DNA of 64,000 bases from Rhea pennata (Eukaryota; Chordata; Aves; Rheiformes; Rheidae). The stretch covers positions 558,001 to 622,000 of the forward strand of contig NC_084665.1 in NCBI RefSeq assembly GCF_028389875.1. Reading direction: 5' to 3'. The notes below the pieces were generated by a model. It ran no database searches. It was given only the letters and a program-made list of their open reading frames with translations, and was not told where the DNA came from. The translations under genes were made by a program, and so were the position numbers. Position 1 is the stretch's first letter, and every line of letters starts with the position of its first letter. This document shows positions 25,560 to 37,170 of the stretch, piece after piece.

Positions 25560-25830
25560 ACAGACCTGGGTAGGTTTGTAGTCTGACTCCCCACTCAAAG
25601 CAGGACTAGCTTTAAAGCTAGGCCTGGTTGTTTAATGCCATACCTGGTCAAATTGTAAAAGTCTCCAAGGACAGAAACTCCACTGCTCTCCAGGTAGCCT
25701 CTTCTTGCTTCCAAGATGAACCATGCCAGGTTTGCCCCTCTCTCAGATACCAGATGTTGTTGCTTCCCTACCTCCAAAGCTGCTGTTTCTTGCCACATTT
25801 GATGCTTTTCTGGTAGCCCCAAATCTACAC
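25560..25830 (-). mobile_element. Degraded CR1 fragment
   Basis: Weak CR1 resemblance on the minus strand: CTCAAAGCAGGACTAGC near 25596, CAAGGACAGAAACTCC near 25665 and TTGCTTCCAAGATG near 25706, in the order of the CR1 3' region. Heavily substituted; the edges are approximate. Confidence 0.5.
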
Positions 25831-28800
25831 AGTGCCCAAAGCAGCTTCTCCACCAACTGCCTTGTTCCTAGTACTTCTGCTGTCAGTAAGACATGACTAA
25901 TGAGAGAACACGCACATCAAAAGGGAAAAAGAAGGCTTTTGGCTAATGCCAAAGGTTTAAAGTCTCTCTTCATTACTTCTGGCACTGGGAGATGGTAAAT
26001 TTTTTAAAGCAATGGCAGCGCTTCCTACCTCAATCCCACAGAAAGGGAGGGAACCCACTGCTCATCTGTACAGATAGAGTGGCTTAACCTGTGGCAAGGA
26101 AAACAATTTAAATCAGATGCTCAGACAAGTTTAGGGTTAGGTTTTATGCCAGGAAGAAGCTTTCCTGCTGGAGAGAAAAAGGAAGCACAGGACGGGGCCC
26201 CATCGTTGTCTTCAAGAACAGTTCAGGCAAGAGTGAGCAAGTTCTTCTGCACCTTGGACAGGCCCTTCAAGAGCAAACACAGCACCCACCAGTTGTGCCA
26301 GTCCCCCCACCACAGTCCCATGGTTAGGCTCAGCTGCCATTGAGCAGCATTGCAACAGGAGAAATCAAACTGCCCTTCAGCACCACTACCAACGTTTCCT
26401 TGGGCAAGGGGGATTGCTTTTCATAGCCACTTCCTACTAAGCAAGCAGCATCCTCTCTAAATCCCTCTCTCTCCAGGGACATAAGCAACAGTTTCTTTTC
26501 AAAAGCAGCTCCTGAGATATGAGGCTGCTTTGGGGTGAAAAGCAGTTAGATCCTGGCAGAGCACATTGCTTCATATCACCCCTCAGCAAGTCTGGAGAGT
26601 CTGAGGATGTGTGTGTGTGTGGGGGGGGGTGTTCAGTGTAAATATCATTGCATTTCCTTGAAATTATGCTTATTTTGCTAGCTTTTATAGTCAAGAGATA
26701 AAGCCAATTCCATGTCCTGGCCTGAGCCCCAGTTTTTCAGGGTGCACAAGTAGTGTGAGCAAGTGGGCAGTGTGGGCCTCCTAGCTTCACGACCTGCAGC
26801 ACCCTGACCCCACACCTCTCACCAAGTCCTGCCTCCTTTCCTGCAAGTCAAGGATTTATATTCTGAGCCAATGTTCAGGAGAGTGCCATTGGTGATACCT
26901 GTACTCCACAGGAAGACAAGACACACTCCTAAGGGGGATTATCCCAGAGGAAATAAATCCCAGGCATCACAAATGGCAGCCCCTGTAGTTCAAGGAGAGG
27001 GGAGACTGCTAGCATTGATATGTAAATAAATATATATATATGTATGTTTCTCAAGTCATATATAAGTGTGTGTGCGCACACATCATTCCTCGAGAAATGG
27101 CAGTAGGGACCAAGTGAGACTTGGGACTGTCAGATTAGACTGGATTCAGGGCTTTTTTTGTCCAACAGTGTAACACTCTATGAGCCTTGAAGTCAGGAGA
27201 GAGAATAAATCTCACTCCCCACACACACCCAAAAAAGCAGAGGTAGGGTGTAGTGTGAGGATGCCTGATCATCTGCTTGCAGCAGTAAGAAGGAAGTATA
27301 TGACCTCAACGAGGCTTCAGGTGCCGGTAATTGCAACCTCTTGCAGTTGTATACACATACACTCATTTCAGAATGGTTCTTTCAAGGAAACAGCTTCCCT
27401 TTTTAGTGTTTATACTGGTTATCTCCTCACATGATTTTTTTTTCAGTTGACGCAGTGTTGACACATGTAGATTTTATTTGAATATTTCTTTTGTTTTTTT
27501 CCCCCCTCCCTTCCTTCTCAAGGTTAAGAAGGGAGGATGAAGAGATATTTGCCACACAGTGTCCCCTACAGACTACTGCCATGAACTGCCAGGATTAGGA
27601 AGCCAGAGTGTCTGCTTGCAAGGTGAGCCATGGGAAGCCAACCCACGGAGGTGGGTCAAGAGATAAATTCTAGGAGGAGATGTCTTCCCTTACTTCAATT
27701 AGAGCCAGCTCACCCTGGGATGCTTAAAGAAGAAGTGGAGGTGGTATGACACACAACATGCTGTGTCTCGCAACTGGTAGGGAAGAGGGGATGGTCCCCC
27801 CAGCAAGGCTCTGCACAGCAAGGGAGTCATGAATCACTGGTAATTTCTTCCAGCCGGAAGCTAAGGATTTGTTTCCCCATCTTCTGCCTGACGCACACAG
27901 ACACCCACTCCCATCTCCAGTAAGACCAGAAATAGTCCCCAGTATACATCCCAACTCTCACGCACCAGCATTGAGTTGATCACAGAGATGGACATTTAAA
28001 CTTCTCCTTTTCTCTGGTGTTGTAAAATCCTGTAGCAAGAGCCTGCCAGCTCACAAAGTTTAAGCAATGCAATGCAAGTCAGTGACAACACAGGAGAGAA
28101 GTTTTAGCCACAGTCTTGCCTTGGGTGGTAGGTCCTACCCCCCCGAATCTGCCACTGCATCAAGCCATGCCTCTGTAACTCCCACACGTAAGAGGAAGAC
28201 AACAGAAAAAATCGTAGAAAGGATGGGACACAGCATCACTAGCAATGACCTAACTCAGGACACATCTGTACTGGGCCCTGCAGAATGATCTCCCAACCAC
28301 CACTGTATCTGGTGAGGAAAGGGATCTCAAATTTTTTTCTCATCAGTGAGATCAGCAAGAGATAAAGCACCAAGATTCAAAATGTGATTTGGGTTTGATC
28401 AGTGAATTTGATCTCCTGGAAGATCTATATCACAGTGCTTCTAAGGCAGTGTATGTTAATAATGAATACAAACAGCTTAGCATCTTCAAACACTCATACA
28501 AGAGGTCATCATGCTTAAGCTAAGAAATACTGTCTATCCGGAGCATATACACAACCTACAGGCACTGTATACAAACGTAAAATATTCCTTGCAAAATTCA
28601 TACAAAGCTTTTTCAGATGTCAAATGAGGATTTGACACTTGTCCTGAATTTTATGTCAATTTTACCACTATTTATTTAATTGACAGTGTAGCCTTCTAGA
28701 AGAATAATTAATCTGAGCCCAATGGCTCCACTTTGAGGATGGTAGCATGGAAAGAAAAGGGACTTTCCATCTAAAAACTTCTATGTCTTGCATATATGGA

Positions 28801-31154
28801 TCCAGAGGAAAACATTATTTGAATGTTAAAAAGCACCCTACTAATCATTGGCTTACCAGCCTGAAGAAGTCCTCGCATCCACTCCTGAGAGCAGATGCAC
28901 CCAAGTGATGAGCCTTGACCATGATGGAAACAAGAAGTAGTGTTCCTTTGCTTTACATGCACATCAGCAATGGACCTTTATTAACAACAGTGACAGCCAG
29001 CCTAGTTCTGACTGCAGTTCCCATAGTAAAACCATTTTTATCACAGACTCTCACACATACAAGGATGTCCTCAAAGAGGCCAGTAAAGCTGAATGCTGCT
29101 GGCCTGACTAGGAAGGATCAATGCTTTTGCTTGAATGTGCAAAGGATACAAGCTCATTGTCTTCAGTTGAGCATGCCATAGTTGTAGTATGCCAACATTG
29201 TCCACAGGCTCTAGAAACATCATGATGATCACAGCTATGTCTCCACTGTGCTTCACAGAGGTGGGAAATACACGTACATGTGAGTATGGGTTTGCAGATG
29301 CAGGCACTGTTAAAAAGAGCCACACTTTTCAGCCCACAGGACCTAAATCTCTTTGAGTTCTTGCAGCCAACAAAAAGCTTGGAGTGCAGGAGCTGTAGCA
29401 GCAACAAAGCACCTTGTCTAAAAACTCATCTGAGAAAGGCTCTGGCAATCCTGAACCTAAAGAGACATGCCCTCAGAACTGATTCATCACAAGCAAGCAA
29501 ATGCAACAAGAGACAACATGAAATAAGCACCACTCTGGTCACTTGTTTACATCTGTCATTTGAAGTCAGGCAGCGAATGCCACTATAAATCGTAGGCCTC
29601 AGCATTCAGGCAGTTTTCAACAGCTCTCCAAATTACTGTGAATCAGCCAAGCAGAGGGAACTGCCAAGTTCTTGGCAGGGGAACTTCCAGTAATGCTCTT
29701 AGCCTGTTGCAAATACAAAACAACACAGCCCACAGTGGAAGGTGGTTAAATTAGGTCACACTTTTCCACTGTTTGTTCACAGTGGAGAGTCCATACAGTC
29801 ACCAACGATAACATTCGGCAGCTTGTGAGGATAGGGTGATCTCTGCCATTCGTTTATGCCCTTAGTCATTGGCATTTCAACACAAAAATGCAATACCTTG
29901 GAATTCAGGAGTTCATGACCTTCAACTAGTCATTTTTTCTGGTATATCCATTGTTGTTCAGAACTGTTGGCTAATAAATGTAACTAAAGTGCCTGTTTAC
30001 ATCCACCTGCATCCCTGCTTCTCCTTCCTAGTCTCCTTACCAACAAGAACATCACAGCTATCCATCTGGGCCTCAAGCCAAGAGGATAAAAGGGAGAGGT
30101 GCAAAATACAGGCACACCTACCAAAACACGATTATTGAGCCCATTCACCACTTCCATGCCCAGTCCTTGCATGGATAAGCCACAAAAAGGAGATAAGCAT
30201 CTATGAATGAAGGCATAGACAGAAAAATGACAAGTTTGACGGAAAAAACAAGTATTTGAGAGGCATCATGATTTACTCAATTAGCAGGGTTACTGAGACA
30301 GCAGCACAACAGACTAACATCTGCATAATCACTAATCTCATCAGCAATAGAAATGTGCTGTCTTCACACACTGCCCTCAGTAGGAATGGAGGCAGGGAGA
30401 ATAGCTCCCATCAGATCTGAGCAGATCCTGGAGGAAAATCCCGACTGTCAGGCACTCAGCTCATCCCACTGAAAGTGTTAATAGATCTGGCTTTGTGTTC
30501 ACTGCAAACTCATTAAACTGTGGCAACGGTAGCAGGTAGCCTTCCCCTTGTAAGGAAGAGCAGCACACAGAAGATGCACTCCTAGTGAGGACATTTAAGA
30601 CCACTTGAGAGGGATCTGGTAGTTACTGTGAGTTCTTGTTTTCCTGCAGTTCCACTTGGCTATGAGTCCTATCACATGAATTGGACTAAAATCAATTTTC
30701 TGTAAGTTATCTCATCTCCTTGGAATGCACTGGAAATTGACTGGAAATTGGAATGCAATGGAAAATTCATCCCTTTACTAGGCAGCAGTATCTGCCTTTG
30801 GAAGTTTCTGTCTTGTTTTCTATTAAGTGATTCTTTGTTTTTCTTCAGCCCTCCCACGTCCTAAGAAGAGGTTGTATTAGCTCAAGACACCATTTTATTA
30901 GGCAAAGAATATCAGCATCCTTACGCTTCTCACCACAAGCTGCTTTCTTCTGCCATCACATTATTCCAGCAGATCTCTGCATCTCTCTCAGTTTACTCAC
31001 CATCCTTTCAGAAGAGGGCCACCACATTTGGACACAGGCTTCCTGGTCTTAAGGTGTAACACCGAGCATGGCAGATCATTGGATTTACTTTATCTTCAAG
31101 TGGGACTCACACTGAACAGAGTATGCTTGCTTCAAAACATGGAGAAGCAAAGAT
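25831..31154. other. Intergenic, nothing recognised
   Basis: 5.3 kb with simple tracts at 26.6 kb and (AT)n near 27030. Contains a small internal repeat of GGAAATTG/GGAATGCA units at 30720-30762. No gene is supported. Confidence 0.5.
26608..26629. repeat. (TG)n followed by G9
   Basis: About six TG units run into nine G. A short stretch of purine-pyrimidine alternation with a G run. Confidence 0.9.
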
Positions 31155-32036
31155 ATAATGATACCAAGCTGGGAGGAGTGGCTGACACACCTGAGGACTG
31201 TGCTGCCATTCAGAGAGACCTGGACAGGCTGGAGAGTTGGGCAGAGAGGAACCTCATGAAGTTCAACAAGGGCAAGTGCAGGGTCCCACAACTAGGGAGA
31301 ATTAACTCTAGGCACCAGTACAAGCTGGGGGCTGACCTGCTGGAGAGCAGCTCTGCAGAGAAAGACCTGGGAGTGCTGGTGGATGACAAGATGACCATGA
31401 GGCAGCAATGTGCCCTTGTGGCCAGGAAGGCCAGTGATGTCCTTGGGTGCCTTAGGAAGAGTGTTGCCAGCATGTCAAGGGAGGTGATCCTGCCCCTCTA
31501 CTCAGCCCTGGGGAGGCCTCATCTCGAGTCCAGTTCTGGGCTCCCCAGGACAAGAGACACATGGAGCTACCGCAGAGAGGGCAGCATAGGGCTATGAAGA
31601 TGATCAGAGGGCTGGAGCACCTGCCCTCTGAGGAACGTCTGTGAGAGCTGGGCCTGTTCAGCCTGGGGAAGAGAAGACTGAGGGGGGATCTGATCAATGT
31701 GTACAAGTGCCTGAAGGGAGGGTGTCAAGGGGACGGGGACAAACTCTTTTCAGTTGTCTCGTGTGACAGGACAAGAGGCAATGGTCAGAAATTGAAGCAC
31801 AGGAAGTTCCGCCTGAACATGAGGGGGAATTTCTTCCCGGTGAGAGTGACGGAGCATGGGACCAGGTTGCCCAGAGTGGTTGTGGAGTCTCCTTCTCTGG
31901 AGATCTTCAAGGCCCGCCTGGATGCAACCCTGTCTAACATGCTCTAGGTGACCCTGCCTGAGCAGGGAGGTTGGACTAGATGATCTCCAGAGGTCCCTTC
32001 CAACCCTACTGATTCTATGATTCTATGATTCTACGG
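31155..32036 (+). mobile_element. CR1 LINE, 5'-truncated, fairly young
   Basis: Plus-strand CR1 starting near GATACCAAGCTGGGAGGAG and ending in GATTCTATGATTCTATGATTC (about 32012-32032), an intact CR1-type tail. The frame 31028-31597 reads into RT C-terminal sequence ([34 protein letters not shown]) but shifts at about 31525, where 7 nt (TACTGTG in the 16.8-kb copy) are missing, so the product would be scrambled after GRPHLE. Later 3' UTR text closely matches the 16.8-kb copy. The first roughly 40 codons of the open frame (before 31155) are flanking DNA. Confidence 0.95.
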
Positions 32037-33630
32037 TAAGATAGAAAAAACAAATACACTATCAGGGCTATATAAAACAAGAAGTTTCTCCATCATTCAC
32101 CTCAGCACCTTCATCCATTCTCATGGCCCCTTCTCTCAACCTGGCAACTTCCACTGCTATCTGAAGATGAGATTTATTTCTTTTAAAGGGATTCTGCTCT
32201 TTCCTACATGTCTTCCCCAATAAGTAAAAAGTAAAGATCCCTCTTATATGCCAACCTGAGTCCCAGTCTCTCTCATCTTCTGCTTATGGAAGCTTTCCAT
32301 TTCTTTTGCCTGGGTTCTTGGTCTTAATATTATAAGACACTTAAAAGTTACATTTTTTTCCCAGATCCATAGCTATGTTTCTCTGTGAAACTCACACCAA
32401 TCCTAAATATAGTGTCATGCACATGGAAGCCAGTAACAGTGTGCTTGACTGAGTGAAAGATCTCAGCAGTCTTGTATACACTCTTGGATTTACAGGGTCA
32501 CTTCTGGGGAAACTTCCACACTCACAGAAAAAAGGTGGGTTCTGTGGGTAAGACCCATTCACCATGAAATTACACAAGCGCTACTGCACATTCTCTCTTT
32601 ATCAGTTATCTACTTCACAACACTTAGCAGTTTTTTCATTATTTTTTGCACTACATTACTCTCCAGCTAAATAGGTCATTGGTATCAAGGTCATCTCATT
32701 GGTCCTTTTTTGTTGCTGGCACAGTATCCCCCCATTTCCCTGCAGTTCAAACTCATCATAGCTGGACAGAAAGTTCCCTTGCCAGTTCTTTTAGGAGTTC
32801 TTGGGTGTTGATCTTCTCTGCCTATGGATTTAAAGATGCTTACCCTGATTAGACATTCAAATTCTCCTTGCTTAATATACAGTCAGATTTTAGTTCAGGC
32901 TCTCCACCAGACAGGCTTTTCATTCGTCTCATCTTCAGGTAAAAAAAATAGAAGCTACGATAGGCCTAGTGTATTTACTGAAGAAGTTGTTCCTCTAGCT
33001 CCATCAGTCATATTTTAACATTATAAATGAACTGGACCATGCCACCGCTTGGACCAAAAGGAAACCCTTGGGGCTTTCCACACAGAGTTTTTAACTCACT
33101 AAAGCTAGGGACACCTCAAGATAACCTTTAAAGACCAGATGCCATAGGAAGTAAAGGTGCCTAAAATACCTTTACAGTTAATTCTTACCAGTACAGTTGT
33201 ATCCAGCCCTGCAATTCACAGTGGCCAAGACAGTCAACTTTAGATGGGATCTGAAATAATTACACCTACAGCACAGTTTTGATTGCCCTTTACAAGAGCA
33301 ACTGTTGCAAGCTGCACTGTTTCCATTGCTTTCAAAAGCAGGACCAGCCTTCTTCAGTGAGACAGCTAAGCAGCATCATCTCTTATTCAAAATTGAGATG
33401 CTGGAGGACAGGCAAGTCACTGGGTGGGACAGTATAGAGACATCTCTCTCCTGTGAATAGGGCCTCACGTTCCTTCTCACTCTACCTTCTGTGCATGATA
33501 GATTAGTCCACTACAGGAAAGCCCTCCGCCCAGCACAACAGATGCTCTTCACAAAGAGGACTACACATTACAGCAATGATTAATTAAATTTTAATGTTTC
33601 CAGTAGTCACTTATGAGGGATACCAACAAC
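32037..33630. other. Intergenic, downstream of CST3
   Basis: A+T-rich DNA between a CR1 and the CST3 poly(A) site. Nothing else recognised. Confidence 0.55.
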
Positions 33631-33644
33631 TTTTTTTTTTTTTT

Positions 33645-33916
33645 AAGAATTCAGATGTGGGAGTTATTTTATTGGGAAAGCTTGGAGAACACAAATTTGG
33701 AAACAACTGATCCAAAATGTAATTATAAAGAAGAAAACCTAAGTAGAGATCATATTGTGCTTTAAAGGAAGGTTACATAGTTTAACTTGCATAGCACAAG
33801 CATAGGTAAGTATTTGAGTTAACAGGAACGGACACAGCCCATCTTGATTCAGGTTACTGCTTTCTTTTTTAAATCTGAGTAACCGGTTGCTGGCCTCTGC
33901 TGGAACGAAAGGAGAC
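33645..33916 (-). terminator. CST3: CST3 3' UTR and polyadenylation signal
   Basis: Downstream of the CST3 stop the minus strand reads about 245 nt to AATAAA (33673-33668). Cleavage is expected about 15-25 nt further on, near 33645-33655. A genomic A14 tract (T14 on the plus strand, 33631-33644) starts 23 nt past the hexamer. I saw no earlier AATAAA in the UTR. The cleavage position is inferred. Confidence 0.75.
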
Positions 33917-33994
33917 TTACTGGCAGCTGTTTTTCAGTAGTCTAATTTGGTTTAGCCAAGGAACACTGTACACTACAAAGTTGCAAGTGACACG
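33917..33994 (-). CDS. CST3: Cystatin C, coding exon 3 (C-terminus and stop)
   Basis: 25 codons plus TAA (33919-33917) after a CTCTCCATAG acceptor, phase 0. It reads RVTCNFVVYSVPWLNQIRLL and ends KNSCQ. Pro127-Trp128 (mature 103-104) is the second protease-binding hairpin; Cys119 and Cys139 (mature 95 and 115) form the second disulfide. With exons 1 and 2 the protein is 140 residues, 116 after signal removal, the same mature length as chicken cystatin. No frameshift, missing cysteine or premature stop is visible, so the gene looks functional. The exon is too short to stand out as an ORF and was found by matching the conserved C-terminus. Confidence 0.95.
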   Translation of the reverse strand, partial: RVTCNFVVYSVPWLNQIRLLKNSCQ

Positions 33995-35055
33995 CTATGG
34001 AGAGAAAGGAAAAAAAAGCAATTATCAGATTAAGAGCATAAAACAGAGCATCATTGACCATTTTTCTACACATAGATTTACTTCATTTTCAGTGATCCAG
34101 AATATATGCCATTCTTATGGCTCTCCTGATTATTTGCACTGTGTTGCAAAGTATTCTGGAATACCACTCTTGTAAATATCTGCTCAGTACTAACCATTTC
34201 TCTCAAACATTAACAGAAAAGCTGAGCAATCAGCACTTCTAAAGATCCGGTTACCTCCTCTGCTCACTTACAAGTACCAACTGCTGGAAAGATTTCAGCC
34301 TGGGTAATACTCTGACATAAGCTCTGAAGTATCAGTAAGCAATCTGTGTTGTTAATTCATTTGTGCATGTCTGTCCCATCACTCTAGGACTCCAGCTGTG
34401 GTAATGGTACACAAGAAATTTTTAGTGTTGTGCTTAATGGATCATCTGTGTGCAGTTACAGTTATGCCCATTACGGTGATTTAGTGAAATTCTATTGAAA
34501 TGAACTCTGATCAGATCAAGGCAGGCATATATTTGGTGCTCTCTTGTTTGAGAAATTAAGTAGTCCTTAAGGAGTTTCTGTAATTAGATAAAATTTGTGC
34601 CCAACTCAGCTTGGTGCGTACAGAGAACCAGGGTATCCTGCCATTCGCTATCAGCAGTAATGGGAGTCCCTAGGAAAAAGGAGTTGAATCAAGTTTGTTT
34701 ACATCACCATGAGGCAATAGGAGCAGAGAAGGATACAGAGACTCAGGGCACCAGGCCAGGAGACCTGAAAGTTTCCTCTGCATATCCATAGGGTCAAAAC
34801 CACAAGCAATTTCAGAGGACTGAGGCACACACTCCATGCACTACAGCCTCAGTCCCTGCTTACAGAACAGGCTAAAAGAGCATATTTAGCATTGTCTGGC
34901 CAGGCAAGTTCCACAATGGCTCCATCTCAGTAAGTATAAAGTCTCTGATCTTAGCTGAGGTAGATAGGCAACACTGCCCATAACTATCTGGACTAGACCA
35001 GCTGGAGGGAAGGGTTGAAAACCTAGAGACCACCATGTTCTGTTTTGGAGCCTAC

Positions 35056-35169
35056 CTTTGCCATTTCTGGTGCATGATGAAAAGCACAGCCCTGGACATC
35101 AGTTACTGACTTTGTGCAATTTGTCCGCCCAATCTCAACTTCCATGATATACTTGATTCCAGCCACAAT
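35056..35169 (-). CDS. CST3: Cystatin C, coding exon 2
   Basis: 38 codons between a CTCCTTGCAG acceptor and an AAG|GTAGGC donor, both phase 0. It begins IVAGIKYIMEVEIGRTNC, completing the first protease-binding hairpin as QIVAG (residues 77-81, mature 53-57, the same numbering as chicken QLVAG). Cys95 and Cys105 (mature 71 and 81) form the first conserved disulfide. Asn94-Cys95-Thr96 is an N-glycosylation sequon that, as far as I recall, chicken cystatin lacks (it has Thr-Thr-Cys there). The exon ends HHAPEMAK, matching the acidic-Pro-Glu-Met-Ala-Lys segment of chicken cystatin. Intron 1 (35170-36246) is 1,077 nt and intron 2 (33995-35055) is 1,061 nt; I see no retroposon in either. The length matches the family. 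Confidence 0.95.
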
Positions 35170-36246
35170 CTGCAAGGAGACAACAGGCAGAAGTAAATTT
35201 ATTTACAGCACATACAGGAGATCTCTCTGCAGAGAAGAGCTTAACTGAAAGGAAGGCAGTTTTGTGATTATATTATTTAAACCAAACTCAACAAGTACAG
35301 ACATGATAGTGTGTGGCAACCTCCACAAGAAAGGCACTTTACATCTGTTGAAATCCAGAAGACAAAATGCAAGGAAGCAGCTTTAACACAGTACAGCTTC
35401 TTTAAGCAGTATACAAAGTCACATGTCAGTTCATAAGCAGTGTGGCAAATCACTAAAATCTTCAGTAACTCAAACTCTAGCACTCAAAGGCATCCATGTT
35501 AACAAGACTCGAGCTATAAATGATGCTTTATTTGCCTTCTGTGGAAAAAGAGCTTGAAAGTCAACCCCTCAATTTCAAAACCTGCTGTTTTTCAAAGACT
35601 GGAAGCAGAGACTTCCACGGAGTAATACCAGTTCACAAAATGAAGCTTTTAACCTTAAAAATCCTAAGTGTTAATAACATTTGCAAGTCCCCCAAACTGG
35701 TTACACGGTAGGTGATGTAAAAACACCGGTATCTGACTTTTCCTGGACGCTTTATGACCGAACTCCTTGCACCTCCCCTCCTCGGTTTGTACAGGCTGCC
35801 TGAACAGCAGCCAAGTCCTCCCCACCCTCAACTTCCCCTGCACGCGTCCCAAGACCCAGGGATCCTCTTGGCACTCAGAAAGATGTTTACAAACGTCGCT
35901 CTCTGGATTCGGGGTTTTCTGAAGCCTAGATCACGCCGCAGGCAGGGCTCTGGGAGATGGCGGGGTGGTGGCACGTTCCTTACGGAAGCTCGGAGTTATT
36001 CGTAGCAGCAGCGAAGGGAATCTTTGTCCCTTCTCCCCACTTTTTCGAATGTAAAATAAGGGGGGAACCGTAATAACAGTACAGAACACGCTGGGCGCGA
36101 GGGCGCTCGGCCGGCCCGGCCGAGGAGGGCAGCGCGGGCGGGCGCGGCCGCCGCCGCTCACCAGCCCGTCAGGGCCGCCGTGACGCAGCACCCGCGCCCG
36201 CGCGGCCCCGCCGGGAGCGGGGGGCGCCGCGGGCGGCGGCACCGAC

Positions 36247-36477
36247 CTGTGTCTTGGCGCTGATGATCCGCACCACGCGGCTCGAGTACTTGTCGTTGCT
36301 GGCCTTGTTGTACTCCGCCATGGCGAAGTGCAGGGCCCGCTGCAGCCCTTCGTCGTTGTCGGACACGTCCATAGGAGCGCCCACCAGCACCGGGCGCTTC
36401 TCGCTGCCCAGCGCGGTGCCGGCCAGCAGCAACACGGCGGCAGCTGCCGCCACCAGCCACCCGCGAACCGCTTCCAT
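36247..36477 (-). CDS. CST3: Cystatin C, coding exon 1
   Basis: First of three coding exons of a secreted type-2 cystatin, a tight reversible inhibitor of papain-like cysteine proteases such as cathepsins B, L and S. The ATG is 36477-36475; 77 codons run to Gln77 and a GT donor at 36246-36245 (phase 0). Residues 1-24 form a signal peptide (short basic start, Ala/Leu-rich core, ending ALG), so the mature protein should begin SEKRPVLVG. Mature Gly9 is the conserved glycine of the N-terminal binding segment. NDEGLQRAL and FAMAEYNKASNDKYSSRVV form the long helix region; the SND triplet (Asn61) matches the legumain-binding site known in cystatin C. Gln77 is the first residue of the QxVAG loop, which is split by intron 1 as in other cystatin genes. 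GC-rich, unlike the flanks. Family assignment is firm; orthology to CST3 is inferred from near-identity to chicken cystatin. Confidence 0.96.
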
Positions 36478-36620
36478 CGCTGCGCTGTGTGAAGTGCCGC
36501 CTGCCCCTGCCACTGCCCCCGCCGCCGCCGCCGCCGCCGCTTTAAGGCCGCTGCGCGGTGGGGCGGGCAGGCCGCGCCTCCGGCCGCCCCTTCCCTGCCC
36601 CAGTGCGGGGGGGGGTAGGG
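36478..36620 (-). promoter_or_regulatory. CST3: CST3 core promoter and 5' UTR
   Basis: Directly upstream of the CST3 ATG. The minus strand carries a TTAAAG box (36545-36540), a plausible weak TATA element, about 65 nt before the ATG. GC boxes follow further upstream: GGGGCGGG on the plus strand at 36560-36567 and CCGCCCC at 36584-36590, plus a G9 run near 36607. A (GCC)6-7 triplet tract (36521-36540) lies between the TATA-like box and the ATG, so transcription would start within or just after it, giving a 5' UTR of roughly 35 nt. Box positions are seen; their use is inferred. Confidence 0.6.
36521..36540. repeat. (GCC)n triplet tract in CST3 leader
   Basis: Six to seven GCC/CCG units (CGG on other frames) between the TATA-like box and the CST3 ATG. 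Confidence 0.9.
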
Positions 36621-37170
36621 GGAGGAGCCTGTTTTTCATCTCGAGGGCATCAGAAAAGGCAGATTATAAAGATTTTTAAAACATTCTTCACTGTGGGAAT
36701 GTTTTTCCACGAGCGGGAAGCCTACAGATAAATAAAACGGCGTGGGCTACACGCATTTGCTAGCCTCCGTTTCCCCCCCCAACGCCTCCTCATTCCCAGC
36801 TGGCAGAAAAGGCCTCTCCAGGGCAAAGAGCTTAGGCATGAGGGGAAAATAATTATCTGGAGCCTCGCGGATGGCCTGGAGGGCAGCAGACAGGCAACAG
36901 GCTGAGGGATTTGAGTCCCCAAAGGAGACGTCGAATTAGGATCATTACTAATCGCCCACCTCCCCGCTTTCTTAGGGACAGCGAAGATCTCTAACTCCAC
37001 CTCACTGCCAGAGGCGTTTTGCAAGCCCCCAGGGTCGCCCCCCCGCCTCCGCTGCACGAGGCAACGCCAGACCCCCCTCGCAAGGGCCCAAGTCCGCCTC
37101 CGAGGGCAAAACGCGGGGCTGCCGCACTGCCTCACACACGAAGGCGAAATCAGGGCTTGCTCCCCTCCCA

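Larger units (their letters stand above)
35930..37170. promoter_or_regulatory. CpG island spanning CST3 exon 1
   Basis: G+C and CpG rise sharply over the intron 1 start, exon 1, promoter and about 600 nt upstream, densest at 36080-36620, while both flanks are A+T-rich and CpG-poor. This is the only clear CpG island in the window. The minus-strand frames 36169-36639 and 36722-37171 and the plus-strand frame 36254-36679 are open because stop codons are rare in GC-rich DNA, not because they encode proteins. Island edges are by eye. Confidence 0.8.

Noticed and set aside
31028..31597. 189-codon plus frame as a host gene
   Set aside because: CR1 RT remnant preceded by flanking DNA and frameshifted by a 7-nt deletion.
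36169..36639. 156-codon minus frame reading past cystatin exon 1
   Set aside because: It includes cystatin exon 1, but the residues after Gln77 are intron 1 and those before the ATG are 5' leader; the exon ends at the GT donor at 36246-36245.
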